Of a stretch of 62,189 nucleotides of DNA, positions 25,908 to 35,044 are shown piece by piece. Location: contig PUNE01000142.1 in NCBI GenBank assembly GCA_003551665.1, positions 1 to 62,189 of the forward strand. Reading direction: 5' to 3'. Numbering within the stretch: position 1 is the first letter of the stretch; each line of letters begins with the position of its first letter. The translations under genes and the position numbers were made by a program. Under the pieces are notes generated by a model. That model was not told the origin of the DNA. It did not search any database and was given only the letters and a program-made list of their open reading frames with translations. The DNA comes from Halobacteroidaceae bacterium. GTDB taxonomy: Bacteria; Bacillota; Halanaerobiia; B1SED10-174.

Positions 25908-27119
25908 TTAATATTTTTTTCTGAGAATCCGGAAAATATCCTTTAAACCAATTGCTTCGTACTGGAGAATTCCCCTGGAGAAAATCCGACTTCCAATATA
26001 GATAAAAAGGAATATTGAGACCAGAAGCGCCAGGATAATGGTCCCCATTTCCCACCAGGGAATAGTGGTTGCGCCCATCCGTAATAAAGCCATGGCGGGG
26101 ATAAAGGGGGGAATATGGGTGAAAATCCTTACCCAGAGTGCATTTGGGGCAGCAATCAATAGCCCTGATAGAAAAAGAGGTATCATGGGGATAAGAATAA
26201 TTAGTCCCTGGGCCTGAGATCCTTCTTCCGCTTCTTTCATGGTCGACCCCAGAGCTGCAAAGAGAGAAGCCAGCATAATATACCCCAGTAGGAAAATTAA
26301 AACCGGGGGCAGAACGGTTTCCAGGGTCAAACCCAGTTCCCGGAAATCGAGAAACCTTGATGCGGTGAAAAGGGCGGCAAGACACCAGATGCCGACCTGA
26401 AGTAGACTTAAAAGCCCATAACCCATTATTTTCCCGGTAAGGAGTTCAAAGGAGGAAATGGAAGAGAGAAGAATTTCTACTACCCGGTTTCTTTTTTCCT
26501 TAATTACACCGTACATGAGCATTTGTCCCGAGAAAATGACCGATATAAGAAGGATCATCCCCAGGGCTACTGGAACCAGAAACTGGGCTATGGCAAAAGG
26601 TGTTTCCTCTTCGTCAAGGGCTTGTACTCCCAGGGAAATTGCTCTTGTTGCTGCATCAATTTCTTCCTGGCTTAAGCCCACCCCTCCAAGGCGGAGGTCA
26701 GTTATTACTTTTTCCAGGTGAGGTCTGATCCGGGAAGGAGAAACATTGCGGGGGTCAGAAGCAAGAATCTGGAAATTTCCCTGTTCCATTGTTTCCGTGG
26801 TTATTACCAGAAACCCATCAAAATCTCCGTCAAGGGTAGCCTGCTCCAATTCAGTTCGGCTCCCGGGAAATATTTCCAGGTTGGTTCTGGTTTCAGCAAG
26901 GCGTTCCTTGAGAGGTTCTGCTACAATCCCGGTTTCATCAAGGATGGCCAGTTCCATTTCCTGGGTCTGCAGAATTTCCTGGGTGAAAAATTCAAGACCG
27001 CCCACTCCCAGGATCAAAAGAGGGATTACAAAGGTAAGGATCAAAAACATAGGTGTGCGAATCCCCTTATTAAATTCCCAGGAGGCAACCTTTCTGGCAT
27101 TAGGCAAGCTGATTTTCAT
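25908..27119 (-). CDS. ABC exporter permease (NatB/ABC-2 type)
   Basis: The minus-strand ATG at 27119 (MKISLPNARKVASWEFNKG) sits behind AAGGGGTGAAG and overlaps the end of the ATPase gene by 20 bases. The 403-aa protein has one N-terminal helix, a large extracytoplasmic domain (about residues 40-190), and a cluster of about six helices in the C-terminal half. This is the NatB/YhaP layout of ABC-2 permeases. MYGVIKEKRNRVVEILLSS is the typical cytoplasmic elbow. The exported substrate (sodium, drug or peptide) is unknown. Confidence 0.88.
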   Translation of the reverse strand: MKISLPNARKVASWEFNKGIRTPMFLILTFVIPLLILGVGGLEFFTQEILQTQEMELAILDETGIVAEPLKERLAETRTNLEIFPGSRTELEQATLDGDFDGFLVITTETMEQGNFQILASDPRNVSPSRIRPHLEKVITDLRLGGVGLSQEEIDAATRAISLGVQALDEEETPFAIAQFLVPVALGMILLISVIFSGQMLMYGVIKEKRNRVVEILLSSISSFELLTGKIMGYGLLSLLQVGIWCLAALFTASRFLDFRELGLTLETVLPPVLIFLLGYIMLASLFAALGSTMKEAEEGSQAQGLIILIPMIPLFLSGLLIAAPNALWVRIFTHIPPFIPAMALLRMGATTIPWWEMGTIILALLVSIFLFIYIGSRIFSRGILQYEAIGLKDIFRILRKKY

Positions 27120-28038
27120 CAACTTCTTCACCCCTTTCCTGGACGGCATTAATAAATATATCATGTAAAGGCGGAGTTGCTATCTGAATTTCCTTTAAAT
27201 TCAGTTTTTCCGTGATGTTACTGACCAGGGAATTTATATTGTTTTCTCCCCTGAAGGTAAAGTGGAGGTTCCCCGGTTCCATCCTGTTGACATCAATTTC
27301 GGGATTATTGAGTAAAAATGAAGGGTCCCCTTCCGGATTAAAATGGAGGGCCACATTGTATTCTTTGTAGCTTTCCTTTATTTCCTTGAGATTTCCTGAA
27401 AGAACCTGCTTGCCTTTATTGATCAAAACGATTGAATCGCAAATTTCTTCCACAAGGTTCATCTGGTGGGCAGAAAAAAGGATGGTTTTTCCCCTTTCCT
27501 TGAGTTCCTGGACAATACCAAGGAAAAAATTCTGGTTTACCGGGTCAAGCCCGGCAAAGGGTTCATCAAGGACAAGAAACTCGGGGTCGTGGAGGACTGA
27601 AGCAATAAACTGGACCTTCTGCTTCATTCCCCGGGAAAGTTTGTCAAATTTCTGGTTGGCATATCCATCCAAGTCAACCCTTTCCAGCCATTGGGTCGCT
27701 TTTTCCCGCGCAACGCTTCTTTGCATTCCTTTCAACTCACCAATGTAGATCAGGTTGGGTAGGACTTTGGCCTCTTCATAGAGGCCCTTTTCTTCCGGGA
27801 GGTAACCAACCCGGGATTTATCCAGGGGAGAAGGCCGTCCGTCAAAGTTAAAGGTGACCTTTCCCCCGTCTGCGTTGAGAATACCCATAATAATTCGAAG
27901 GGAAGTTGTTTTACCCGCTCCGTTAGGGCCCAAAAACCCCAAAATCTGGCCCCGGGGAACGGAGAAATTGACCTGGTCCACAACAATCTTATCCCCGAAA
28001 CCCTTGACCAGGTTTTCAACCTGTAAAATTTCTTCCAT
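27100..28038 (-). CDS. ABC exporter ATPase (NatA-like)
   Basis: A 312-aa ATPase: Walker A GPNGAGKTT (about residues 38-46), Q-loop GYLPEEKGLYEEAKV, signature LSRGMKQKVQF, Walker B FLVLDEPFAGLDP, H-loop FSAHQMNLVEEI. The YLPEERGLY-type Q-loop and the C-terminal extension (about residues 215-312) match the NatA/DUF4162 type. It is translated just before its partner permease. A hairpin lies upstream in its leader. Confidence 0.91.
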   Translation of the reverse strand: MEEILQVENLVKGFGDKIVVDQVNFSVPRGQILGFLGPNGAGKTTSLRIIMGILNADGGKVTFNFDGRPSPLDKSRVGYLPEEKGLYEEAKVLPNLIYIGELKGMQRSVAREKATQWLERVDLDGYANQKFDKLSRGMKQKVQFIASVLHDPEFLVLDEPFAGLDPVNQNFFLGIVQELKERGKTILFSAHQMNLVEEICDSIVLINKGKQVLSGNLKEIKESYKEYNVALHFNPEGDPSFLLNNPEIDVNRMEPGNLHFTFRGENNINSLVSNITEKLNLKEIQIATPPLHDIFINAVQERGEEVDENQLA

Positions 28039-28088
28039 GGAAAAACCTCCTCGTGGTAAAAACTGTCTATATCCAGAAAAAAATGAGG

Positions 28089-28122
28089 CAACAAAATGAG
28101 TACCATCTAATCTTGTTGCTTT
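28089..28122. promoter_or_regulatory. Hairpin in the leader of the ABC exporter operon
   Basis: GCAACAA and TTGTTGC enclose an 18-base loop, with six T on the plus side and a T-run three bases past the stem on the minus side. In the minus direction it precedes the NatA-like start by about 50 bases and could be an attenuator. No ligand-binding consensus was recognised. Confidence 0.45.
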
Positions 28123-28277
28123 TTTAAAAAACCTGTCTTGAGAGCAATTATTTACTATAATAATTTATCATAACCCCAACTGGTTGTAAATAATATTGGT
28201 GAGAAAAGAAATGCTCATTTTAACCCCGAGAGGGGGAATAATTTACCTGTTGGGCAAACCCGTTTCAAGCTGCGAAT

Positions 28278-29585
28278 TTAGTTTGCCTGGTTTTTATTCC
28301 AGAGGGGCTTATCCTGCAGATAATTCTTGTGGAGATTGAAATATAGAATCCCCAGTCCAACCCATAAGGCAAGGGAATAAAAGATTTTGGGGTCCTCCAG
28401 AAAGGAGGCAACAGTTAAAAGAATTGTGGAAACAATCGTAAAAAGAGCCCAGAAACGCAGGGTTCTTTTTTTTAAAACCATAGGGGCGCGGGCTAACTCC
28501 CGGGGAAAGCGCCGGGAAAGCTGAAGGGAAGCGCCTGCAGTCAGGGCCATCCCCACCAGGGCAACCAGGGAATTCAGGGCCCCCAAAAAGATAATGGAGA
28601 GATCAAACAAAACAACAGCCATTCCGAATATGAAATTTATGGAAAGGGCGATAGCGGGAGCCCCAAAACGGTTGGTCTGAGCAAGAAAGGGAGGTAAAAA
28701 CTTATCCCGGGCAAGACTGAATAGCAGGCGGCTGCTGGAAGTATAAATGGCATTAATTGGTGTAAAAATTGCAACAATAGCACTTAACCTGAGCAAAAAG
28801 GCCAGCTGCGGGGGTAGAAGGACACTGGCTGCCTGGGCCAGATTGGGCTCCAAAACCTTTATCTTTTCCCAGCCCAATCCTGTGGAAAAAACCATGGCTA
28901 CAGAAAGGTAAAGGAAACCGAGGATTATTGAAGAAAGAAAAATAGCCAGGGGAATATTTCGCTGTGCATTTTTGACTTCATCACCAATTTCAGCAATAAA
29001 ATAAAGGCCCGTGTAGGCGAAGAAAGCGGCGGCTGTCCCCTGGAGAAGGGGTCCCCAGCCTACTTCTGTCCAGCCTGAAAGTCTGGAGAGTTCTGCTGAA
29101 GGGAGACCCCACCCGGAAAAAGAAATGAGTCCACTTACCACGACAATAACCAGAAGCCCCTGCACCAACTGGGTTGTCTTTAATCCCAGGATATTAACTA
29201 TGTAGAAAAATAGCATAATGCCCAGGGCCAGAAGCCTTTTATCCACATTAAGTACAGGGCCCAGGTAATCTGCAAAACCAATTCCCATTAGTGCCAGAGC
29301 ATAACAGGCGGTTATCCAGCGCAGCCACCCCATCATAAACCCGATGAAATCCGAGTAAAACATCCTCGCATAGCGGTAGGTGGCAGCAGTGGTGGGAAAT
29401 ACTGCTGAGACCTGCGCATAACAGACTGCTGAACCTGCAGCAACAACCAGAGCAAGAAGGTAACAGATAAAAAGGCCAGGTCCCGTAGAAACTCCCAGAG
29501 GGCCAATCAAGATGAAAATTCCTGCTCCAATAACCGTTCCTACAGTCATTATTACTGCGCCTGCTAGTCCAATTTTCTGGTGCAT
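28278..29585 (-). CDS. APC family amino-acid permease
   Basis: The minus-strand ATG at 29585 follows GGGAGG by eight bases. The 435-aa protein has about 12 helices; GTVIGAGIFILIGPLG in the first helix is the conserved APC substrate-binding break. PLQGTAAAFFAYTGLYFIAEIGDE is the helix 6 region of the amino acid/polyamine/organocation family. The likely substrate is an amino acid or amine. It is divergent from the amidinohydrolase gene, with which it shares a 97-base promoter region, suggesting uptake and breakdown of the same guanidino compound; that link is inference. Confidence 0.87.
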   Translation of the reverse strand: MHQKIGLAGAVIMTVGTVIGAGIFILIGPLGVSTGPGLFICYLLALVVAAGSAVCYAQVSAVFPTTAATYRYARMFYSDFIGFMMGWLRWITACYALALMGIGFADYLGPVLNVDKRLLALGIMLFFYIVNILGLKTTQLVQGLLVIVVVSGLISFSGWGLPSAELSRLSGWTEVGWGPLLQGTAAAFFAYTGLYFIAEIGDEVKNAQRNIPLAIFLSSIILGFLYLSVAMVFSTGLGWEKIKVLEPNLAQAASVLLPPQLAFLLRLSAIVAIFTPINAIYTSSSRLLFSLARDKFLPPFLAQTNRFGAPAIALSINFIFGMAVVLFDLSIIFLGALNSLVALVGMALTAGASLQLSRRFPRELARAPMVLKKRTLRFWALFTIVSTILLTVASFLEDPKIFYSLALWVGLGILYFNLHKNYLQDKPLWNKNQAN

Positions 29586-29682
29586 AGGGAAAACCTCCCT
29601 TGAAAAAAAGTTATACAAAAGAAACGAGTTCGAGCTTAAACCAGAAAAAAGCCTGCTCTGGCTAAGAAAAAGAGGTGGAGAG

Positions 29683-30522
29683 ATGACAAAGAATGAATAT
29701 GGCCAATTAAAAAAAGTTTTACTATGCCCCCCGGATAACCTGTCTATTGTTTCCCCAATAAATATAATTGCCGAAAAGTATAATCAGCAGGGGGGAATAA
29801 ATCTTGAAAGGGCCCAGGCCGAGCATCAGGAATTTGTCAGCTGCCTGGAGGAAAACAACGTAGAGGTTATTAAACCCAAAACCTACAGGAGGTTTTCCTA
29901 CCAGATCAATGCTCGAGATCTGGGGGTGGCAACCCCAAAAGGGATTATTCTGGGCCGAATGCAAAAACCCGATAGGTGGGGGGAGCACAGGCCGGCAGAG
30001 GATGTTCTTCTCCAAAAAAAAATACCCATTTTTTATAAACTGGACCGAGGAATATTTGAGGGTGGTGATTTTGTATTTCTGGATGAAAAAATTGCTCTGG
30101 TAGGCACCGGTGCCAGAACAGATATTCTTGGTTTTAAGGTTTTGCAAACTTTGCTCTATGATACCGACCTGGACCTGATTGATGTAGATTTCCCTGAGGA
30201 ATTTCTCCACCTGGACATGATCTGTAATATAATTGCGGAAAAAGTGGTTTTGCTTTGCCCCGAAGCAGTTCCGGTTTCCGTTTTACAGGTTTTCAGGCAA
30301 AAAAAATTTGCTATTATTGAGGTGGAAAGGGAGGAGGTTTTCCAGCACGCCTGTAACCTTTTAAATATTGGGGGAGAAAAAATCATCAGCCATCCCCGAG
30401 CAGGAAGAGTTAACGAACTTCTGGAAAGCCTGGGTATGGAGGTATTAGTTATTCCTCTGGAAGAAGTTTTAAAAAGCGGAGGAGGCCCCCGCTGCATGAC
30501 TTTTCCTGTTCTAAGAGGTTAG
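29683..30522 (+). CDS. Amidinohydrolase/amidinotransferase family (DDAH-like)
   Basis: The ATG at 29683 follows AGGTGGAG; in-frame codons upstream overlap the divergent permease. The 279-aa protein has the pentein fold signatures: YQINARDLGVATPKG, IFEGGDFVFLD (Glu/Asp of the active site), LHLDMICNII (catalytic His) and GGGPRCMTFP with the nucleophilic Cys near the C-terminus. Members hydrolyse arginine, methylarginines or citrulline-type ureido compounds. The length fits dimethylargininase or citrullinase-type enzymes better than full arginine deiminase (about 400 aa). The exact substrate is open. Confidence 0.86.
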   Translation: MTKNEYGQLKKVLLCPPDNLSIVSPINIIAEKYNQQGGINLERAQAEHQEFVSCLEENNVEVIKPKTYRRFSYQINARDLGVATPKGIILGRMQKPDRWGEHRPAEDVLLQKKIPIFYKLDRGIFEGGDFVFLDEKIALVGTGARTDILGFKVLQTLLYDTDLDLIDVDFPEEFLHLDMICNIIAEKVVLLCPEAVPVSVLQVFRQKKFAIIEVEREEVFQHACNLLNIGGEKIISHPRAGRVNELLESLGMEVLVIPLEEVLKSGGGPRCMTFPVLRG

Positions 30523-30537
30523 GGGCTCAGGAAAACC

Positions 30538-30897
30538 CTATTTTTGATCCGCCCGCCACAGCAGGAAAACACCCAGGGCAACAAGAGCCAAAGGCCAGAA
30601 AAACCTGGCAAAAGGAATGGGAATCAAATTACGCAGTAAAAATGCAATTCCTGCAATGATCAGGATCAAGCCGACTCCCTGCATCCCCACTTCATTACCT
30701 TCCTGTTCTGCTTTACTTTCTCCTTCAGGGATAATCAGCCATCCGATGAGGTAAGCAAAGATACCCGCTCCACCAAAGAAGATGGAAATAATCCAGATCA
30801 GGCGGATGAGCACAGGATCTACTCCGAAATATTCGGCAAGACCCCCTGCAATTCCAGCAATCATTTTGTTTTCATTAGAACGGTACAATCTTTTCAA
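30538..30897 (-). CDS. PspC domain membrane protein
   Basis: A 119-aa protein starting at a TTG (30897 on the minus strand) seven bases after AAAGGAGGT; another TTG two codons earlier is possible. KRLYRSNENKMIAGIAGGLAEYFGVDPVLIRLIW is the PspC opening (given here only as a region, residues 1-34, with the key AGGLAEYF core). Three hydrophobic segments follow. PspC proteins sense envelope stress together with PspA in proteobacteria; stand-alone PspC proteins occur in many Bacillota. No pspA gene is near. Confidence 0.88.
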   Translation of the reverse strand: MKRLYRSNENKMIAGIAGGLAEYFGVDPVLIRLIWIISIFFGGAGIFAYLIGWLIIPEGESKAEQEGNEVGMQGVGLILIIAGIAFLLRNLIPIPFARFFWPLALVALGVFLLWRADQK

Positions 30898-31044
30898 GGT
30901 CAAACCTCCTTTCCAGACATAATAAAAGACTTTTTCGGCGACTTAAAAACAATTCCTTCCCCGGTGCAGGAGGAGGAAGCATAAAACTGCAGAAATAAAT
31001 AATAAAAGGGAAAAATCGAAGCAGCAGTTGATAGGAGTGAAACA

Positions 31045-31827
31045 ATGGAGAAAAGATTAAACAGATTCAGGATAGTTACTGATGGGAAAAAATTCAAAAA
31101 AGTATTTGACCTTGATGATCCTGGCCCCAAGGGCTTACCCAATGGGATGATAAAAAATGAGGACCTGGAGAAAATCGATGCCGGATCCATCTTTTCATTT
31201 GGGGGAAAAAAATACTTTGTTCTTCCCTGCAGCCTGCAGGAATACATTATGGAATTCATGCAGCGCAAAACTCAGATTGTTTACCCCAAAGAAGCGGGGT
31301 ATATTATTCTGAATCTCGATATCTCCCCGGGTAAGAAGGTGGGGGAAGCAGGGACCGGAACCGGTGCCCTGACTGCAGTATTTTCGAGGGCCGTTGGGGA
31401 CAAAGGCAGTGTTTATACTTTTGAGAAAAGGAAGGATTTTGCGGAAATAATACAGCGTAACCTGGAGCCCTGCTGGGAATACGATAATATTCATTTTCAT
31501 AATCACCCTCTCCAGGAGGCTGAACTGCCAGGTGATTTTGATGCTTTTTTCATTGATATGAAGTACCCCTGGGAGGTTCTCAATATTGTTAAAGATTCTC
31601 TTAAACCCGGGGGCAGGCTGGGGCTATTGCTGCCTACAACCAACCAGGTAACAAGGATCATTTCAACTCTTCAGGCTGAGGGTTATTTTATTAACGAAAT
31701 TTCCGAAATATTAAGGAGGGGTTACAAACCGAATCCGGAGAGGTTCCGGCCCGAGGATTTAATGACTGGCCATACTGGCTACCTGATTTTTGCATGTAAA
31801 ATAAAAAATTCCGAGGAGGGTTCATAA
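31045..31827 (+). CDS. trmI: tRNA (adenine-58-N1)-methyltransferase-like protein
   Basis: A 260-aa class I methyltransferase of the TrmI group. The small N-terminal beta-domain is followed by RKTQIVYPKEAGYIILNLD, the family hallmark, then GEAGTGTGALTAVFSRAV (motif I), and an IDMKYPWEVL motif IV with Asp, where TrmI members have DxPxPW. TrmI makes m1A58 in the T-loop of tRNA, usually as a tetramer. Bacterial copies occur mainly in some Bacillota, Actinobacteria and thermophiles. The stop overlaps the nitroreductase ATG (TAATG). Confidence 0.87.
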   Translation: MEKRLNRFRIVTDGKKFKKVFDLDDPGPKGLPNGMIKNEDLEKIDAGSIFSFGGKKYFVLPCSLQEYIMEFMQRKTQIVYPKEAGYIILNLDISPGKKVGEAGTGTGALTAVFSRAVGDKGSVYTFEKRKDFAEIIQRNLEPCWEYDNIHFHNHPLQEAELPGDFDAFFIDMKYPWEVLNIVKDSLKPGGRLGLLLPTTNQVTRIISTLQAEGYFINEISEILRRGYKPNPERFRPEDLMTGHTGYLIFACKIKNSEEGS

Positions 31828-32357
31828 TGGAAGAAAAAATTGAGTGGATTCTCAGGAGGAGGAGTATCAGGAAGTTTTTGGACAGCCCCATTGAAGAAGA
31901 AAAGATTGATCTTCTGATGAAAGCAGCAATGGCGGCACCCTCAGCTTCGAACCGTCAGCCCTGGCACTTTATCATCATCACCGATCGGGAAAAACTTAAT
32001 AAACTGGCTGAAATTCACCCCTATGCAAAGATGCTGGAGGAAGCACCTCTTTGTATCGTTGTTTGTGGAGATCCAGAAGAGGCCACAAGCAAAAATTCCG
32101 GTCTTACTTACTGGGTTCAGGATTGTTCTGCTGCAATGCAGAATTTACTGCTGGCTGTTTCCAGTCTTGACCTTGGAGGGGTGTGGTTGGGAGTTCACCC
32201 CAACGAAAGCAGGGAAAAGGAAATTAAAGAATTTCTCAAGATACCCCATTATATAAGGCCCCTGGGACTGGCAGCAATAGGTTATCCCCGAGAAGAAAAA
32301 GATCCCAATACCCACTATCGGGGAGAAAGAGTTCACCGGGAAATTTTCGAAGGATAG
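31827..32357 (+). CDS. Nitroreductase family protein
   Basis: A 176-aa FMN-dependent oxidoreductase: RRSIRKFLDSPIEEEKI and AAMAAPSASNRQPWHFIII carry the FMN phosphate-binding Arg and Ser-Asn residues, and the C-terminal IGYPREEKD is the usual tail. It forms a homodimer and reduces nitro or quinone compounds with NAD(P)H; the physiological substrate is unknown. It is translationally coupled to trmI through TAATG. Confidence 0.9.
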   Translation: MEEKIEWILRRRSIRKFLDSPIEEEKIDLLMKAAMAAPSASNRQPWHFIIITDREKLNKLAEIHPYAKMLEEAPLCIVVCGDPEEATSKNSGLTYWVQDCSAAMQNLLLAVSSLDLGGVWLGVHPNESREKEIKEFLKIPHYIRPLGLAAIGYPREEKDPNTHYRGERVHREIFEG

Positions 32358-32367
32358 GAGGGGAAAA

Positions 32368-32898
32368 ATGGTTGGGCGCGAGATAAATGGGTCCCGCCTG
32401 GAACTGGTGGAGGGGGATATAACAAAGCAGAAAGATATTGATGCTGTAGTCAATGCGGCCAATGCGGAATTAATGCCCGGAGGTGGTGTTGCAGGAGCAA
32501 TCCACCGGGCCGCAGGTCCGGAGCTGACCGAAGAATGTAAAACCCTGGCCCCCATATCTCCTGGTCAGGCAGTACTTACCAGGGGTTATAATTTACCCAA
32601 CCCCTACATTATCCACTGCCTGGGTCCGGTTTACGGGCGGGACCACCCCGCAGATGAACTGCTGGCCAATTGTTACCGGCAGGCAATTCAACTGGCCCAG
32701 GAAAAGGGGATCAGGTCCATTGGTTTTCCTGCCATTTCGACGGGAGCCTTCGGTTATCCGACTCGGGAGGCTGCAAAAATAGCCCTTAAAACAGTAATGG
32801 AAGAACTGCGGAGATATGATGGAGTGGAGCTAGTAAGGTTTGTCCTTTTCGGGGAGAAGGACCTGGCCATCCATAAAGAGGTCCTGGAAGAAATTTAA
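32368..32898 (+). CDS. Macro domain protein (ADP-ribose/O-acetyl-ADP-ribose hydrolase)
   Basis: A 176-aa single macro domain: DAVVNAANAELMPGGGVAG binds the distal ribose, AIHRAAGPEL follows, and GFPAISTGAFGYPTREA is the second phosphate-binding loop. The residues match the MacroD/YmdB class that hydrolyses ADP-ribose esters and O-acetyl-ADP-ribose. An AGGAGG precedes ATG 32368. A terminator follows. Confidence 0.92.
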   Translation: MVGREINGSRLELVEGDITKQKDIDAVVNAANAELMPGGGVAGAIHRAAGPELTEECKTLAPISPGQAVLTRGYNLPNPYIIHCLGPVYGRDHPADELLANCYRQAIQLAQEKGIRSIGFPAISTGAFGYPTREAAKIALKTVMEELRRYDGVELVRFVLFGEKDLAIHKEVLEEI

Positions 32899-32901
32899 TT
32901 G

Positions 32902-32926
32902 GCCGCCCAGCGGGCGGCTTTTTTTT
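32902..32926 (+). terminator. Terminator after the macro domain gene
   Basis: GCCGCCC pairs with GGGCGGC around AGC and is followed by eight T. The T-run overlaps the stop codon of the convergent moaD-like gene. Confidence 0.88.
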
Positions 32927-33173
32927 ATCCTCCGGCAAGGGGTGGGAAAAAGTGAATAGTATCTTCGTCCTTAAAACGAGGTTTTTTTTGGCGAAGATGG
33001 TTGTAGTTTTTATCATTGACAATGACAGTACAACCTCTGGCCATCCTGAGGGTTTCTTCTCCATATTTTTGCCGAATAAAATTGCGTGCTTCCTGGAGGG
33101 AAGTTGCAGCTGTATAATCGCTTTTACAACCGGTCAGGTCACAGAGGGGCCCATAATACTTTAAAACTGGCAT
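32925..33173 (-). CDS. MoaD/ThiS-like sulfur carrier protein
   Basis: An 82-aa ubiquitin-fold protein ending in PPLAGG. The terminal Gly-Gly is the site of adenylation and thiocarboxylate formation. FKDEDTIHFFPP is the typical last strand. It starts two bases after the AOR stop, with its ribosome site inside the AOR end, so it is coupled to AOR. A dedicated MoaD beside a pterin oxidoreductase suggests a role in making the tungsten or molybdenum pterin cofactor. Confidence 0.85.
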   Translation of the reverse strand: MPVLKYYGPLCDLTGCKSDYTAATSLQEARNFIRQKYGEETLRMARGCTVIVNDKNYNHLRQKKPRFKDEDTIHFFPPLAGG

Positions 33174-33175
33174 GA

Positions 33176-35026
33176 TTAAACCTCCAGTTTCTTCTTTTTT
33201 TTCTCCAGAGGGATCCCATTGTCATCCCAGCCCCGAATTTTATAATAGTAAGGAAGAAACCGGTGCAGGGGGTTACCACGGTGAATTGCCCGTTGGGAAA
33301 GTTCGTCTCCCTTACTATTTATCCCGGCCCGCATATTGTATTGTCTCTCTATGTTAAAGGATCTTTCGCCAATTTCCAATAGTCTTCCCAGATTCATTTT
33401 AAGGCCCGTGGCATATTTTACTGCCAGAGAGTAGGGGACAAGGGACAGGTTTACCCGGAGGAAATGGGGATAATTAAGGAAAAAGGCAATCAAAGGAGCG
33501 GACCGGGCAAAAAGGCGGTTAAGGAATCGAATTAAACTGCCTGACTGGTCTAAACGATATATGAATGGAGGAAGTAAAGCCAGGGAAGTGAAGAGACAGT
33601 TCCCGGTAATGGAAATGGCTTCCATCAAGTTCTGCATGAGGACTGTAAAGGTGGCTTTGGCCTTCAGGGTGCTGCCCTCAACCTCTAGTGGACCAAGGCC
33701 TTCCAGGAAAACCATATAACCGCCGTTGAGATGGCAGGCTCCCCGGTTGGCAGTTGCGTAACCAAGCCCCAGGGACTTGGTAGTGGCAGGGTCATATGCT
33801 GCGTATTCCATGCCCTTGCTGTGGGGGGCGATTCCCTCTGCACCGTATTTTTCTTCCAGCCACCTGCTCCCCTGGGCCAGTTCTTTTCCCTTTCCCCGCA
33901 TAAAGGCAATATCTTTAATCAGGGTTTCAACCCCGGAAAAATCTCCGAAACCTATTCCGAAATCTGCCAGACCTTTTTCTTTCAACTCCATGGCCACTCC
34001 AAGTGTTGCTCCCAGGGTTATGGTATCCAGCCCGAGACGGTCCGCAAGAGTATTCCACTGAGAAATGAGTTCCAGGTCAGAATTCAGGAGGTTGCTGCCG
34101 AAAAGGCCCACAGTTTCATATTCTGGCCCTTTTCTATCTTTACCGTCAATAATCTGCCTCCGACCACAGCGGATGGGACAGGTTGGGCAGCCGTAGTTTT
34201 TCTCCAGAAATTTTTCCGCGTAATATTCCCCAGAAATACTTTCATAATCCGAAAAATGTTTCTGGGAAAAATTCTTAACCGGAAGGATATTTAAAACTCC
34301 AGCTTTGGCAATAAAGCCCATGGTTCCGAAGCGGGGAAGAGATTCCCCGGTCATGGGGTTTTCTAAAAGGACTTTGACCCATTTCTTTTGTAAGCCCCTG
34401 AATTTATCGGGGTGTGCTGGCCTGATTTTTCTGTCCCCCCGGGCTGAGATTGCTTTCAGCCTTTTAGAACCCAGGATTGCGCCAAGTCCGCAGCGAGCGG
34501 CAACCCTTTCCTGGGAGAAAATTGAAGAATAAAGAACTCCATTTTCTCCCGCGGGGCCTATTACGAGGTGCCCGAAACCGTCCGGGAGTTTTTTCTGCGT
34601 GGTATCAGTCTCTAATCCCCAGAGTTCTTGGGCGGGCTGAAAATGAATCTTCCCATTGTCCAGAAGAATATGAACGGGAGATTCTGCTTTGCCGCTGATT
34701 ATCAATCCTTCAAAACCAGCCTGGCGGAGTTTTAGCCCAAAGTTTCCCCCACAATTGGAACTGGCAATGCCTCCTGTGAGGGCATTTTTCCCGCTAACAT
34801 TGAATCTGCTGCTGCAGGGTGCCCCTGTACCCACAAGGGGCCCGGTATTAATTATGACCAGGTTTTCGGGGTGAAATGCACCCAGTTCTGGGGACATGTG
34901 ATCCAGTAAGAGACGCGCAGCAAGGCTCTTCCCACCCAGGTATTTTTCCCAGTAATCTCTTGGGATGGGATATTCGTGAGCTGTCTGGTTTTCCAGGTCT
35001 ATCCATAGGTATCTGGGGAGTTCCAT
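33176..35026 (-). CDS. Aldehyde:ferredoxin oxidoreductase family (tungsten/molybdopterin) protein
   Basis: A 616-aa AOR-family enzyme. The N-terminal domain has YLGGKSLAARLLLDH and NTGPLVGTGAPCSSRFNVSG, which bind the pterin. CPTCPIRCGR (about residue 295) supplies CxxCxxxC of the [4Fe-4S] cluster, and NRGACHLNGG is the later pterin-side motif. A fourth cluster ligand is probably TGNCLF (about residue 480). AOR enzymes oxidise aldehydes to acids with ferredoxin, using W or Mo. The long C-terminal tail (RLFARSAPLIAFFLNYPHF region) is more hydrophobic than usual. It sits between a DUF362 gene and a moaD gene. Confidence 0.89.
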   Translation of the reverse strand: MELPRYLWIDLENQTAHEYPIPRDYWEKYLGGKSLAARLLLDHMSPELGAFHPENLVIINTGPLVGTGAPCSSRFNVSGKNALTGGIASSNCGGNFGLKLRQAGFEGLIISGKAESPVHILLDNGKIHFQPAQELWGLETDTTQKKLPDGFGHLVIGPAGENGVLYSSIFSQERVAARCGLGAILGSKRLKAISARGDRKIRPAHPDKFRGLQKKWVKVLLENPMTGESLPRFGTMGFIAKAGVLNILPVKNFSQKHFSDYESISGEYYAEKFLEKNYGCPTCPIRCGRRQIIDGKDRKGPEYETVGLFGSNLLNSDLELISQWNTLADRLGLDTITLGATLGVAMELKEKGLADFGIGFGDFSGVETLIKDIAFMRGKGKELAQGSRWLEEKYGAEGIAPHSKGMEYAAYDPATTKSLGLGYATANRGACHLNGGYMVFLEGLGPLEVEGSTLKAKATFTVLMQNLMEAISITGNCLFTSLALLPPFIYRLDQSGSLIRFLNRLFARSAPLIAFFLNYPHFLRVNLSLVPYSLAVKYATGLKMNLGRLLEIGERSFNIERQYNMRAGINSKGDELSQRAIHRGNPLHRFLPYYYKIRGWDDNGIPLEKKKKKLEV

Positions 35027-35044
35027 TAATATTCCTCCTGAAGG

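Noticed and set aside
25900-26385. 161-codon minus-strand frame within the ABC permease gene
   Set aside because: A second frame of the same strand inside the permease; its translation has no membrane pattern or family match.
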